A stretch of DNA of 64,000 bases from assembly GCF_001640805.2 (NCBI RefSeq), contig NC_066833.1, forward strand, positions 12,785,249 to 12,849,248, given 5' to 3'. Numbering within the stretch: position 1 is the stretch's first letter; each line of letters opens with the position of its first letter. Positions 24,581 through 37,316 of the stretch are shown one piece after another. The notes below the pieces were generated by a model. The model had not been told where the DNA came from. It did no database searches and saw nothing but the letters and a program-made list of their open reading frames with translations. The position numbers were made by a program, and so were the translations under genes. Origin of the DNA: Lates calcarifer. Its lineage: Eukaryota; Chordata; Actinopteri; Centropomidae.

Positions 24581-26830
24581 ATTTTACAATTGACGTATAC
24601 AGCTTTTCTACCATTTATTTACTTCACTTTACGTCCATTTCTCGTGCAATGTTTTTCTATTCACTTCTGTGGGGATCCCATGTTTGCAGCAACTTTTCTT
24701 CAAGAACATGGTTTTTGAAGACTTGATTACTGTGCATCAGTATATAAAGCCTGCTTCTGAATCCATTCCACTGTGTACCCATGGTAGTTTTACATTCCTT
24801 CCTCCATCTCCTTCACTACAATCTCCATATGAAATGCTGCAATTTGCTGGAAAATCGTCTACAGCAATCTCTTTCCCCGCTGTGGCGATATGGGCTTCTT
24901 TTTCCACAAGCATATTGTCGCTGCCTGCAGTCTCAGAAAGGAAAAATGGATGTGACCCCATGACACTAAATAGCTGTCAACCGGATCTAAACTGGGACAG
25001 TTTCTTGTTCTCCCTTGGTACACCTGCACTCCTCCCCTGCTGTGGTGGCTGTCTTTAGCATGACAGTGGAGAAAAGCTCCTTAGACTCCTTTGCCCCATC
25101 CAGATGGTGGCTTCAACAGCTACCCGGACCATTTATCATGTGTATCTGCTGAGTACAGGGAGTTAACAGGTAATTAAAATCATCAGTCACGCAACAAAAG
25201 CAGGGACTGGGGAGGCAGTGAGAAAAACAGAGAAGGAATGAGACCTTTCTGAGACTTCTGAGCTATTTCTGTGACTTTTGGTTGCAGCAGGAGAGAGGAG
25301 ACTGAGAAAATAGGAGTAGGGAAAGTCACTACAAAAGAAAAGAGATAGATTAAAGAAACCTAGTGAGACAAAGTTTGACTTTGGATGGTCTTTGACTTGC
25401 AAACCGCCTGTAACATTTATCCCTTTGTCCTCTTATTGACAATTACCACTAAAGCAGTGAAAAAGGGACAGACAGATACAAAGTGAAAAGGAGTGTTGTC
25501 TACTGTCACGTGCAGAAGGTTTGCGCGCTAGCTAGCGTGTCTGACACTCTAGGGTCCTGTCTTTAATAGGGTTCCAGCTTGCCAGTGATCCCTCTTGTTC
25601 CCACTTAATGGGGATGTGGAGAGGCAATGACGTGTGGGAAAGGCCAGTGAAACCGGGCCTATACTGGCCCACCACAATCAATACTCATTTGGCCTCCACC
25701 TCTCTTTCCCCAAAAGTAATTAACGAGAAGAACGGAAGTATCTGGCTGCTGACAGCTGATTTCCCTGCCGGTCGCTGTCCTTAACACCCTGTCCACTTCT
25801 CATGCTTCTACTTAAAAGCTTCATTATGGTTGAAACCAAGCATTCAGTATTGGAAAGTGACACAGACACGGGCTGACACTGATGTCGATGTCGCATAATA
25901 TTCTCACGTGTGACGATAAAAAAAGAAGAGGTGTCATGCTCACAAGTTCTGTGTTGTTGGATAAAACATAAATTAAATTTGTGATGATATTTTGGCTAGT
26001 TTGTGTCTTTCCTGTTTCATATGATGAAGCTTGTTTTTTTAATTAGGCAACTACTGTACAATGGAAAACTACACTGTCACTTTTTGTTTGAAATTCTAAT
26101 TACCATTTAAATATGGAAAAATAAAAGAATTAATCCTGTTAATCATAATTCTCTAGTGAAACAGGCTGTGTTTTATTGTAGTCCAGCTGGGGTTGTTCCA
26201 AAAGTTCACTGTCCCTCTGATCCATTGCATGCCCCACCAATAAAGTAAGTTATTGTTCTTTTCTATTGCTAATGGAACATGGTAAAAACTAAGCTGTTCT
26301 TATTGGATAATCATAAAACTGTCAGAAAAGTCAGGGGCATTTTGGATTCTACAAAATAGAGGTAGAAATTGTGGATAAAGGTAGGGCTGTTTGGTGACTG
26401 TGTAAAATACAAATCAAAGGTAAGCAACATTAGACTGACACTTAAGTGAGGCACCTGAGGCACAACAAATAAACAGGGTAATGTGGGTTGCATTCAAATA
26501 AACTTTTTAAATTAACTTTGTGGTATTGTGTGTTTTCAGTGACTTCAATTGGACTTGATTTTTTAAAAATCACAGCCCATCATAGCTCAAATATTTTATC
26601 CAGATTTCACAATGATAATGATGGTGATGTCAATGACAGTAAAGGCTTTGATGACTGTATGTTTATGGATTTCAATAGAAATCCTCATTGTATAATTTCA
26701 AGCTCATGCAGGAAACACATTTGTAGTCAATACTTTGACTTCAATATATACATAAATATACTTAACCCTGAATATTGAACAGAATAAAAATTTCCTGTAG
26801 CTTCAAAATCTCTTGTGTCCTCTCCTCTTC

Positions 26831-26930
26831 ACTCCTCTCCTCTCTGAATAGGACAGCACGGGGAGAGGAGTGGAGTACCTCTGCAGTGGAGGTACAGTAT
26901 AAATAGCAGCCAACCCTCCTATAGCACCCA
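26831..26930 (+). promoter_or_regulatory. TATA-containing promoter-like module in the large intron
   Basis: A consensus TATAAATAG lies at 26898-26906. Just upstream is a perfect 7-bp inverted repeat (GTACCTC, 26875-26881, and GAGGTAC, 26889-26895). Further up is a perfect 10-bp inverted repeat (ACTCCTCTCC, 26831-26840, and GGAGAGGAGT, 26862-26871). A start site would be expected near 26928-26932. No gene downstream is supported, so it may be a non-coding RNA promoter, a relic, or chance. Confidence 0.35.
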
Positions 26931-27784
26931 GAGCAGACTTAAAGCAGCAGAACACACAGCAGGCAGAGTGGCAATACACTCTTTCCTATAGAGATCATTT
27001 CAAGCAGAGCCATCTAAACACAACCCTGCTGTCAAAGTCAACCATCCAGGAGTTAAAATAGCCCACACAACTGATACCATGCTGTGTGAATGGGTCATGA
27101 AGGATTGCTTGGATAACACTTGGATAACGATAGCACTCATAATGCACAATGTGACAGTAAACGTGTTGAAGGATAATACAATCCCTGCTTGGGCCAAATG
27201 TGTAAAAGGTCACCATTCCGAAAATGGTACCATGTACAGACCAAGAAAAGTGGGACAAACTGACACTTAAGAAATATAAAATGATTGAACTAATCAATAT
27301 TAGCAAACTAATGTTGAGGGAAGCACATTTCCTGAGTGAGGACAGTGCGCCAAGAGGCTAATATCACTCCTACGGCACTTGCAGATTCCCAGTTTAATAA
27401 AAACTGTCTGACATGGAGGAATGTACGAACAAATGAATGAGAACTGAATGACCTGTGATCACGTACATGATGTTTTTCACAAAAAGAAGTAGGGCAAGCT
27501 TTTTAAAAGAAATGTCAATGTATTTGATGTCTCACTCAAAGTATATTTGAATACACTGTGGAAAAGGAGTACAAACTGTAACACCTTAAGCTGAGTGTGT
27601 GTCAGTGGTTAGAATGTATAAGGGTCTATGGAGATTTAAGTTAGACCTGCTGTCATTATGAATGGTTTGATGGAGTGAGGCTAATGCATGTTTCATTTAA
27701 ATGAACTGAAGCGACAAAAGGCATTGGCAACTGATTTATCTAAGTTTCAGAAGACAATGGATCCGCATTCTTGGGAGAAATTCA

Positions 27785-30778
27785 CCCTGAAGATTGAAGA
27801 GGGCATTGAGGAGGGAGTTGAGAGAGGGAAAACTTCAGAGAACATCCATCAGGATTGCAGAACAATGAATCCAATCGCTCTGTATTAATGAGCCAACGCT
27901 TAAAATAGTTCCCGTTGTGAGGTGAAGTCAGGGGAAATGATCTTTGCAGAGGGGGAAGAAGCTTCCTGATAAAAGTCTGGGGATAAATCATTTTGCGGAG
28001 TAGAAATAGCTAATCTCTTTTCCTTCAAACTCCCCACCTGCTCTGAACACTGCTGAATAGCGATCCTGGGGAATAGCTATTCTTAACGCTGACTGGTGAA
28101 TAGGTGACTTACTGTATGTCTGGGGGGCTCGGAGGAGCTGGCTGAAGATATATATGGCCACACACAGCACTGTACATGTGGGCAGCTCATGGATGGCCTT
28201 CAAAACTTAAAAGCAAAACGGTACAAAGGTCTTTCCAATATCCAGCATCTAGCGACAGTTCAGATGTTGAATGTGTTATTGAGTAGATTTGTAGAAATAG
28301 TGGTTGCAGTGTATGATTTGATTATCTACACTTGGTCACTCCCACAGCAACTCTGACATTTTAAATAGAGGTGCATCAATATAACTTCTGGATTAATATT
28401 TATGCTGAGTAGCTCTGAGTTTATTTACTGCACCTGTATAAAGTTTAACCTTACATACACTGTTAGCACCCATACAAGGATTGGCATTTTGGCTCTCACA
28501 ATGGCATAACAATTTTTGGACTAAAAAAAGGAAAAAAAAGGAAAGAAAAAAGAGGCTGACAATTGCAGTTTCACTGGAGTCATGAAAGAAACCATTGACA
28601 GCGAAAGTAACAGAATAGCCAAAGCTTTTAGCTATTGTTATACTTAATGTTGGAGGGTTTCACACATTTATTCAGTACTTTGGTTTATGATAAAATACAT
28701 GCAAAACTTAATAACAATAATATTTCTATCAACTTCTACTTCACTTTTTTGCTAACACACTAAGCTAAGGTTCCGCACATGGTAACATAATACGTGCTAA
28801 ATGTCAGCATCTTGGCATAGTCACTGAATCCTCATGTATCTTTAACACATGAGAAACAGCACATTCAGGAAAAGTAAACAGCTAAAAAAAAACTCCTCAA
28901 ACAAATAAATAAATGGACAAATTGCCCTTTTTTCAATTATTGCTGCCACTGTTGTCAGGACCTGCAATGTGACAACAATTACTTGAGAGTTCAGACTGAT
29001 CTCTTGAGTAATTCCTACTAATCCTTTATATGTACCCCTAAAGTTTGTGGTAACTGTATAACTTTGTCTCTAGCCCACCCTATCTGATGCTACCCATATT
29101 AAGCAGGTGAGTATTTGTATGCTGTAATCTGAATACAAATAAACAGATACAAAGCCAACATAGGTACAGCTCTTCCTACTGGGGCCAGCTGTGCTATAGT
29201 GCCCCTTCTAACCTCTTCTTCACTTCCTCTTGCCCTTATCACCTCTCTTTCTCATTTTCCTCCACAAAAGTATATCCAAATCCAGCTCTATATGATCTAC
29301 AACAGCCTGAATATATTACCATCTTCCCTCCACCTTTCTCCCAAAATGTAGAATGCAGATATGCCAAAGTTCAAACATTTAGTATTTATGGTGCACTTAA
29401 AATATGACAGTCACCTCTTGTATTCTCAGCTTTGACTCCACATCTGTTGTTTTTCTCCACACCTCGAACTAGCCTGAGCTTTTGTTCATATGCATGTGTA
29501 GGTGTGTGTGTGTTTGAGTGTGTGTGGTCGCAGCAGGTCACTGGCATAGATAAAAGAGGGCACTGAAGGGCAGAAAATGGGCAAGGGGCAACAGATGCCC
29601 CAGGTCGCATGAAACCCCAGGGGAAGCCAACTAAACAAACCTGCCAACAAACACAGTAAGCAAACACCTGCTAACATCATATCACAGATGCATACATTTA
29701 TTAAGTCTACACAAACACACGCACACTCACTGTGTTATTTACATACCATTATAAACATAACCAAGCAGTCTTTCACATTGGTTGCAGGGTCTATGTTATT
29801 TTTTTACTCTATAATGTAATGAGCTAATTGTGTGGCCTTGTCTTGTATGACATGGTTTGCTTGATAAAGTGCTTGCTAAAAATGAATGAATTAATTTTTT
29901 CTACTGGAATTTTTGAAAGTTCAACGCAAATTGAGTTTACACTGGTACATGCTGGGTCCAGTACATAGACTATTAGTAAATGACTAAAGCTTTCAAATTC
30001 TCCTGCTCACTCAGCTATATAAGTTAAAACATTATAACCTAACATAGTGCTACAAACTTGCTTGAGTACTGTGTGACAAAGTTTGGCTTGTTTTAAGCAC
30101 TGAAGGTGATGACTAACTGGTACATGTTTTCCCCTCTGGGCTGACCACAGCTTTTTGCTCTCACTGCTGAGACCCGTTCAGAACTACAAAACCCACAGAA
30201 AGTCACATATTTTTACTGGACTTGACTTTTGCTGATACCAGCTTGTGGACAGATTCGCTGTCCCTCGACAATCCCTGTACATGCAGAACTTGAGCCCACA
30301 CGCTCAAGAATGCCAAAGAAACTTCTTGGGAGTTTTGGTGCTTGCCAGATTCATTTATTTATCAGAATCAGACGATAGACTCAGTGTGTGTTAGCCTATT
30401 AGCCATTCTGAGAGGTTAATGAAACATACTGTTTTGCTTTCATTTGATAATGGAATATCATTCAGTGTACCCTGCACTCATGTGAACTGAAAGGTGCACA
30501 ACACAAAATACTTGAATAGATCTGGTATTTAAAGAGGAGAAATAACACTTGAACCTCCCGGCACTAGTCTTATTATGAAAAAGTGACAACTGAAAATGTT
30601 CATTAGTTTCATCAGTACAAGCCTTATGTAAATAGCAACTTAGTTGTGCAGAGAAAAACATCTCCCAATCAGGGCACTATTCACTATCCCTATTACTATA
30701 CAGTATTCATTATTGTTAAATTTCTGCCATGTAGAATCATGTGTTGCTCCCTGAAGATTGAAGAGGGGATTGAGGAGA
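27785..30778. repeat. 28-nt direct repeat 3 kb apart
   Basis: CCTGAAGATTGAAGAGGGCA continuing TTGAGGAG at 27786-27813 recurs at 30750-30777 with one difference. Flanks are unrelated. Confidence 0.6.
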
Positions 30779-31295
30779 AACAACTGTGACCAAGATTCTT
30801 GATGTGAGCAAGTGTGTCTTTATACAACATGTATAACAAAGTACAACTTTGGACTCATTTATATGGAGTGTTGAACATTTTCTGAAATAGCAAAAAGGGC
30901 ACAAAGATGAAAACCCTAAAACTGAAAAAAAGAGTGCCAGATGTCCAAATTGTACTCAACCAGAAAGTAGCAGTTGGCTGTTAATCTGAGAGAGTCCATC
31001 AACACTTCCCATTGCAGCTTTTCAATAAAGGCCTTGTATTGATTTGCCAAGAGCTTTTGATGTTATAAACCAGAGAGGTGTCAGTGGAAGTTCATGTCTG
31101 TTCAATAAAAGTGAAAACAGAAATGCTTAAGTAATATAAACTCCAAACAACTTAGAGCATTATTGCAAACAAGCATTATTGCTCCCTGCTATGACAGAGC
31201 ATGTAATCTCATGATATTGTGGTTTAAGACAAGGAATCTAGTGAAAAAATTGTCCAACTGGTTGTGCAAGGGAAAAAGTCTGGAAACACTTAAGT

Positions 31296-31410
31296 CACTG
31301 AGGTTCATCCTCTGGGGACCATGAATCGCTCTACTTAATTCCATGGCTGCCCACCCAATAGCTGATGAGATATTTCAGGCTGGACCACCGTGGTAGACAC
31401 ACTGATCAAG
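31296..31410 (+). repeat. dispersed teleost repeat fragment
   Basis: GGTTCATCCTCTGGGGACCA, GCCCACCCAATAGCTGATGA, GATATTTCAGGCTGGACCAC are diverged forms of a repeat that I recognise as abundant in percomorph fish genomes. It is non-coding. Confidence 0.7.
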
Positions 31411-31446
31411 ATCACCACATAGAGACACAGCACCAGTGGCCAGCTG

Positions 31447-31520
31447 GCATAGTGGCTCAGTGGTTAGCACACATCTTCCAACTTGAAAACTGTAGGTTTA
31501 AAACCTTCTTGGGCAAGGCT
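31447..31520 (+). mobile_element. tRNA-like SINE head
   Basis: It has an A-box-like AGTGGCTCAGTGGTTAGCAC and a B-box-like GGTTTAAAACC, spaced as in a tRNA-derived Pol III promoter. The B box is eroded, so it is a SINE relic and not a tRNA gene. Confidence 0.55.
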
Positions 31521-31819
31521 CTACAAAGGTATTGCCTGAGTGAAGTTTTGTTATCTAGAAACAAGAACAGACTTACCTGTTTTAAGAATTCTGGTAGCCA
31601 GACATCGAGACTTATTAATCTTATCAAGTGAAAATCACCTTCTGCACTGACAATCCAGTTTGCTTATTTCAAGGAAAAGGAGCGCTCATATTTGAAATGA
31701 TTTCACTTAAATTTGATAGGGCATTTTTGCAGTGTATTCATTTAGTTTTCATTGTAGCTCTGGCTCTTTCCACTTTCCTAGAAAAGGGGTATCACTATAC
31801 CGCTACTACTACACTACCG

Positions 31820-32000
31820 TGCTGGAGCGTATCCCAGTATACATATTAGGTGAAAGACAGGGAGATAATCTGGACAGGTCTCTGGTCCATCACAGGGTTG
31901 ACACTGAGGAAAGCAACACAAACACAGAAAGAACATGCAGACTTCACATAGAAAGGACTGGGATTCAAATAATAGCCTAAACCACTGAGCTAATATACCA
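31820..32000 (-). mobile_element. diverged reverse copy of the ATGGATGG-family repeat, joined to a tRNA-like end
   Basis: GCTGGAGCGTATCCCAGTAT, TGGACAGGTCTCTGGTCCAT and CACAGGGTTGACAC match the reverse complement of the repeat at 14326-14595. It continues into CATGCAGACTTCACATAGAA and GGGATTCAAAT, and ends CCACTGAGCTAAT, a tRNA-like head in reverse. It faces the plus-strand head at 31447. Confidence 0.6.
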
Positions 32001-32931
32001 TCCCTGCATTAGAATCAACATTAAACAAAAGAGAGAGAAAAAAGAAAAAAAAGAGGGAAAAAAGACACTTCATCACTTAAACCCTAGGTGACTTGAAACA
32101 GTGGTCAGACTTGACCCTTTCATGCCTTTCGTGACATTTTATTTTCCTTTCAGTTATTTTTTTTCATTCAACATACTGGTCTAACAAAGACATACAGTGC
32201 ACTGTGGAAAGCCTGCACAATGAAAGTGGGATGTGGAGCAGAACAAGCAGTGGACTATTTGGGTATAATAGGTCAATTTTTAGGAGGAGAGCAAGCAGAT
32301 TGAAAGTGGCCCATGAGGTGGGCACCCAACACAGGCAACACTTAGAGAAAATCTTTTGTGTGCTGGTGGCAGTAAATATGACTTGGAGAGCGAAAGCTGT
32401 AGATCTTGATCTTATGTTCCCTCTGTCTGGTCTTCTCTGTTTCTCTTCCACCCACCACCAGTCTCCCTCTGACAGCTCTCTTTATTTATCTCTTTTCTCA
32501 TCTCTTTCTTTCCCTGCATCTCGTTCTCCTCTCCTCTCATTCTTTCTCTTTGCTGAGCTGACGGCAGCGGCTTGGTTGTGATCCAATCACAGACTGGCTG
32601 CAGCAATCACAGTGTGCTGATTGGTTTTATAATCCTCACTCAGGATCTCAGAGGGGAGAGAATTAGCTGGCCAAGAAGTGCTGCTCTGGAAGCTGTCATA
32701 CTGATGCACACACATGCGCACACACGTGCACAAACGCACACACTTTGTTCCTTTCTCTCTGCATCTATATCACACTTCTTGACTCCATATCATTGCTTTC
32801 ATTCTCTCTACAAAAGTTCTCCGTGAATGTGTATGTATGTGTGGTGGGACAGCTATGATTGAACAACAAAGAGCAAAGGAAGGTATTCATTCAGCTCACG
32901 GTTCTGTATCTGAAATAACCTGTTCTTCATT

Positions 32932-32953
32932 TTGTGTGTGTGTGTGTGTGTGT
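32932..32953. repeat. (TG)n microsatellite
   Basis: About eleven TG units. Confidence 0.95.
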
Positions 32954-34101
32954 CTACAGGCTTTTAGCTTTGTTGTATGTCAATGCGTACATGTACAACA
33001 ATAGCATGTGCATCGATATATCTTATGATGCAAGACTGCATCCTAGCCCTGCAACGCATCACTAGGGCATAAAGGGAGAGGATGAAGTGAAATATAAGTG
33101 AATGAAGCAAAGATACACACACGCTGGCCCAAACTCCCAGATCAATAAGCTAAGCTTTAACTCTCGTATTTAAACATCCAGAGAAGAAAAGCTAATCTTC
33201 AAGGCACAATATCACAGCTAAATCCCAAAATACTCACAGCGGAGGTTTGATTTGCCTTCTGCCATGGATAACCATATGAGAAGAGAAAATGTAATTAGTC
33301 AATACACACAGGTGCTGTTCATGAAAAAAAAAATACAATAACTCATATATAAATGCACACAAGTGGATGCAGGAAAGAACGATTTAACATCTGTGTGTGT
33401 GCTTGCTACTTTATTTCCCTATTCTAACAACAGGTCCTCTACAATCCTTTAGGTTTTAATGTGCTAAGGTCAGTTAATATAAGATGCAATGATCTGACAA
33501 GGCAGCTACATCTAATATCCTGTGTTCTGCAACCTGCATTTTAAAATCCTAACTTTTGCATCCTGCAATCTTTGGATCTTACTTTCTGCATTGTTCAGCA
33601 TGTTGCATCAGCCTGTAACCTACTATGTGTCCTATTTACTGTGTCCTTGTCCTACATCTGTGAAGTTGTATTGTACAAGGAGAAAGAGACTCCTACCAGT
33701 GATGTGTGAGTCTTCCAGGTTTCTATCAAAATGAATTGTACAGGTGTTGTTTGGAAGTATTCACAGCAAAAGTAGTTTAATAATCCCATAACAACCAACT
33801 GCTGCAACATTTAGTTCTATAAAGTCTCAGTCTAAAGGCTTGGAAAGGAGCCATGACATAATTACAAGTATTATAGGCGAATCTTAGCTTTTGAGTTGTT
33901 GAATACTTCCTGGTTAATTCAGCACTCTCCTCACTCAACAACACGAGACTGTTGTTTGGCTACTGTTCATAGTGCAGGTTTAATAGCTATATGCCATCTG
34001 AAGGGTTTCAGGTTCATGCACTCGACATGCTGGAGATGTACACTCTAGTAGGTGCATAACTAGACACTATATCAGAGGAGCTTTTTTCTACCCATAGCCA
34101 A

Positions 34102-34330
34102 GTTTTATTGGTAGGTGTCCTTTAGTGGCCGTAGTAATTATGATAAAGCAAAGGAGGAAGTCAGGTGACGTAATATACAGAGTGTTTGGAGGATAGATGG
34201 GTCAACATAGCACCAGTTTGGTTGGTGGTTGCAGTAATGGTTAATGGCATGGAAATACTGAAAACCTAAAAACATACAATTTCTAAAGAGGCGGTTTTTA
34301 CTGCTATACGTTTGGTGTTGGGGTGCAGTA
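34102..34330 (+). repeat. dispersed repeat, copy 2
   Basis: GTTTTATTGGTAGGTGTCCT then GCCGTAGTAATTATGATAAA and GGAGGAAGTCAGGTGA align with the copy starting at 15381, in the same orientation. Similarity fades after about 70 bp, so the right limit is approximate. Confidence 0.55.
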
Positions 34331-34668
34331 AAAAAAGACTTTTAGAGGTGCACAGAGGCTTGCTCATATATTATTATTATTATACTCATATATAACGGTT
34401 GGTTGAAGTATGTGTTGATTTTACAGTTGCAGTTATAAAAATAAACCAAACCAAAAAGGGATAAAGAAATGTCAGCATAACTTAAGTGTCTAAACAGTTA
34501 GAGAGAGATGCTGTAAAAATGTCTGGCCTATTTTAAATAAGAACTAGATAATTTGCATTTCCTGTGGAAAATGCGTGTGAATGCTGAGCGCTGAAGCAAT
34601 GCTTGAAATGGCTGAAATCACTGTTGAAATGAAAAAGAAAAAGCTACAAGTTGGAAGTCAAAAGCAGG

Positions 34669-34755
34669 TAATGTCATTAACTGTCCCCGGCTGGACTCAA
34701 ACCAGCAACCTTGTGATTGATTGGCAACAGCTCTACCAGTTGTGCTACTGAAGAC
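34669..34755 (-). mobile_element. tRNA-derived SINE relic 1
   Basis: On the minus strand TAGCACAACTGG (A-box-like) is followed by GCTGGTTTGAGTCCAGC, a perfect 5-bp T-arm stem with B box GGTTTGAGTCC. The anticodon and acceptor stems do not pair well, which argues against a working tRNA. Confidence 0.6.
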
Positions 34756-34919
34756 CACAGGGTACTCTGCAGTGCTAAGATTAATTGTAGTGGTAGTGAA
34801 ATTGCAAAATTTCAGAATTGTTAGAAGTAGCAAAATAGCATAAAAGCATAAACAGTTGCAAACAGTAAAAAGTGAAAAAATTTCATAGCAGAATGGTTTC
34901 TACAGCAGAAAGTGCAGTG

Positions 34920-34985
34920 AAATTTCAGTGTCTGAAGCGGGGATCGAACCAGGAACCTTGGGATTGGGAAAGCTCCCATAGGATC
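34920..34985 (-). mobile_element. tRNA-derived SINE relic 2
   Basis: On the minus strand CCAAGGTTCCTGGTTCGATCC carries a near-perfect B box, with the same CAAGGTT-CTGG lead-in as the relic 240 bp away. The A box is eroded. Confidence 0.5.
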
Positions 34986-36728
34986 TAATTCATTTTTTAA
35001 TTAATAAAAAAATCATATAAAATCATACAAGCATAGGGTCAAAAAGTTGAATACAAGCAGGAATGTCCTGAATGAGCTGAATATTTTGATACCGGAATGG
35101 TTTTAATACCACAAAGTATGCGGGACTAGTTAGATGCCAAAAAACGTACGGAAGAATAAGTTTAAGAAAGTGGCCAAAAGTTTATGGAAATAGAAGAACA
35201 ACAGTGTGATGTGTTCAAATGGTCAAATGGTATGGACTTCATAAGGCATGGATCAAAGGGTTAAAAAGGCTCCAGTTTTCTGGAGAAATGGAGAAAGCAA
35301 AAGCATTGAAAATCACACACTGGTTTAAACATATGCAGACACTGAGCTATAAGTGGTTTGTCGATTGCTTTCTGACTCATGTGAAAAGAATAAGGATTTC
35401 TTAAATATTGCCAAGTCATTTTAAACACTATGACTTCCTCATCAAAGTATGACCATTACTTTGAAACCCCCTTTGCCAAAGTGAAACTGCGGCTTTGGGT
35501 TATAAGGTTTCACTCCAGGTGATCCCCCGAGTTCCACCACCAACTATGCAGGTTTTTATTAATATCCCAGTTATGCACTCTGCTCCTCTCTGTTCCTGCA
35601 GGAGCACCTGATTGTATTTAATTCTCACCCTAGGTTGCTCCACCCCTCTTCAATTTCAGCTCAGAGGAACTGATTATTACTGCCACTAACCTCCAAGAGG
35701 TAACACTGTGGTGTGAGAAACCCAGTTACAATCCTGTACCATGTGACATGCATCCTAATCATTACAACCTCTGTGTTGAGATTTTCTCACATTGTGTCCT
35801 ATACTCTACTTGTCACAGCCTGAGTTCTCCATCTTAGCTCTACATCTAGTCCCCTGTAACTTTACTTTTACTTTTTGAGTGTCGTTTGTGGTGGAGTACC
35901 TTCTCTTCCAGTTTGACACGCTGTCATGATAAAATAAGAGCCAGTTTATCTACTGTAATAGAAAAACCTACTGTGAAGTGTATTTACACATTTTTGTATG
36001 TTTGTCCAAAGGAGCAGAGTAGAGTAGTAGTAGAGTTCTCAGTGTACTGAAAATAAAGTTTTTGTTGTATATATACTAGCATAGACTGATATTATCATCA
36101 TTGTTATTATTATTATCATTATTCAAATTCTGTCCTTTTATTAAAAAACTAATCTGGTATAGTCAGATCCAGCCACTTCTGACATTATGGATACATTTCC
36201 GTTAGTTTTATTACATTTCATTGTATCACTGATCCAGATAACACATTTTGTCTAATGTAGCTGGAGGAAAATGTGACATTTTGACCAGGTTTCACACAAG
36301 CATGTGTCAAAAATGTAATTATAGTTACCATTATTATCATTAGAAAGGTTTGTAGGGGAGGTCTAATTAGCATTAGGAACATGGGGATAAAATACAAATG
36401 ATTGGTGGCTTCAATCTGACAACATCAGAATCAGAGACACTCAAAAATCTTACGGGGCTAATGTTGCTGTAATATCAATTCATGACTCACCATAACAGAT
36501 CTGGAATTAAATTACATTTTATCAATTGAATCCTTCCTATGCATGTTTTATAACACAATTTTAAATGAATGTCCCTATGTTTCTGAAATGATGAGCACAA
36601 AAGTTTTTTTTTTTGTTTGCACCCTTGTTTGAGTGCTGGTGTGCATAAGCAACAAAGACACTGAGACAGGCATCATGTAAGGTGTGTAGTTATAAATAGA
36701 AGCCAGGATCCCAGGTCAAATACACATA

Positions 36729-36734
36729 CTCTCA

Positions 36735-36768
<34 letters not shown>
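36729..36768. repeat. compound (CT)n(CA)n microsatellite
   Basis: A run of CT units passes into about eight CA units. Confidence 0.95.
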
Positions 36769-37284
36769 AGATGCACACATCTGGTCCCACAGCTTTGCCT
36801 TTAGCTCAGTGTGTGTGTTCACTGGGGTGAAACCATGCCACTGGGAGCATCATTCATTCTAGGCCTGGAGGGAGAGAGAGGGAGATGGCAAAGCCAGAGT
36901 CTATTCCTCTGTCTCTGTATAACACATATACATACACACACACATACACACACTGTCCCCCTTGAGGTCAGCAGGATAAGCTGGTTTGAGGAAGGCGTGT
37001 ACCCTTCACTTCCTGTCAATGACAACATGGGCTGGTAGCCGCTATGCCCCACCGAATCCACTGTCTCTCTCCCTCTCTCTTTCCCACTCGCTGTTTTTGT
37101 CTGTATCTCTTTACCATTGTAGCATTTCCTAACCCACCTTTGCATCCTCACCTCCCCCAAAATCTTCTTCTTATAAGATGAAACTGTAATGATTCGCTTG
37201 GGGAAATTGGCGTGTTGCAGAGGCAATATATACAGTCATAACAATAATAGGATGCAAGAAATAGAAAATGTGTGCGTTTATATA

Positions 37285-37316
37285 TGTGTGTGTGTGTGTG
37301 TGTGTCTTGGGGGGGT
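37285..37316. repeat. (TG)n microsatellite followed by a G run
   Basis: About ten TG units, then CTT, then seven G. Confidence 0.9.

Noticed and set aside
24669..25058. 129-residue plus-strand frame
   Set aside because: There is no recognisable domain, and a competing frame exists on the other strand. Nothing supports expression.
34669..34755. Functional tRNA gene
   Set aside because: The T arm is perfect, but the acceptor and anticodon stems do not pair and the flank resembles repeats. A SINE relic is more likely.
36685..36710. Second TATAAATA motif as a promoter
   Set aside because: A lone AT-rich match without supporting elements is expected by chance in this AT-rich intron.
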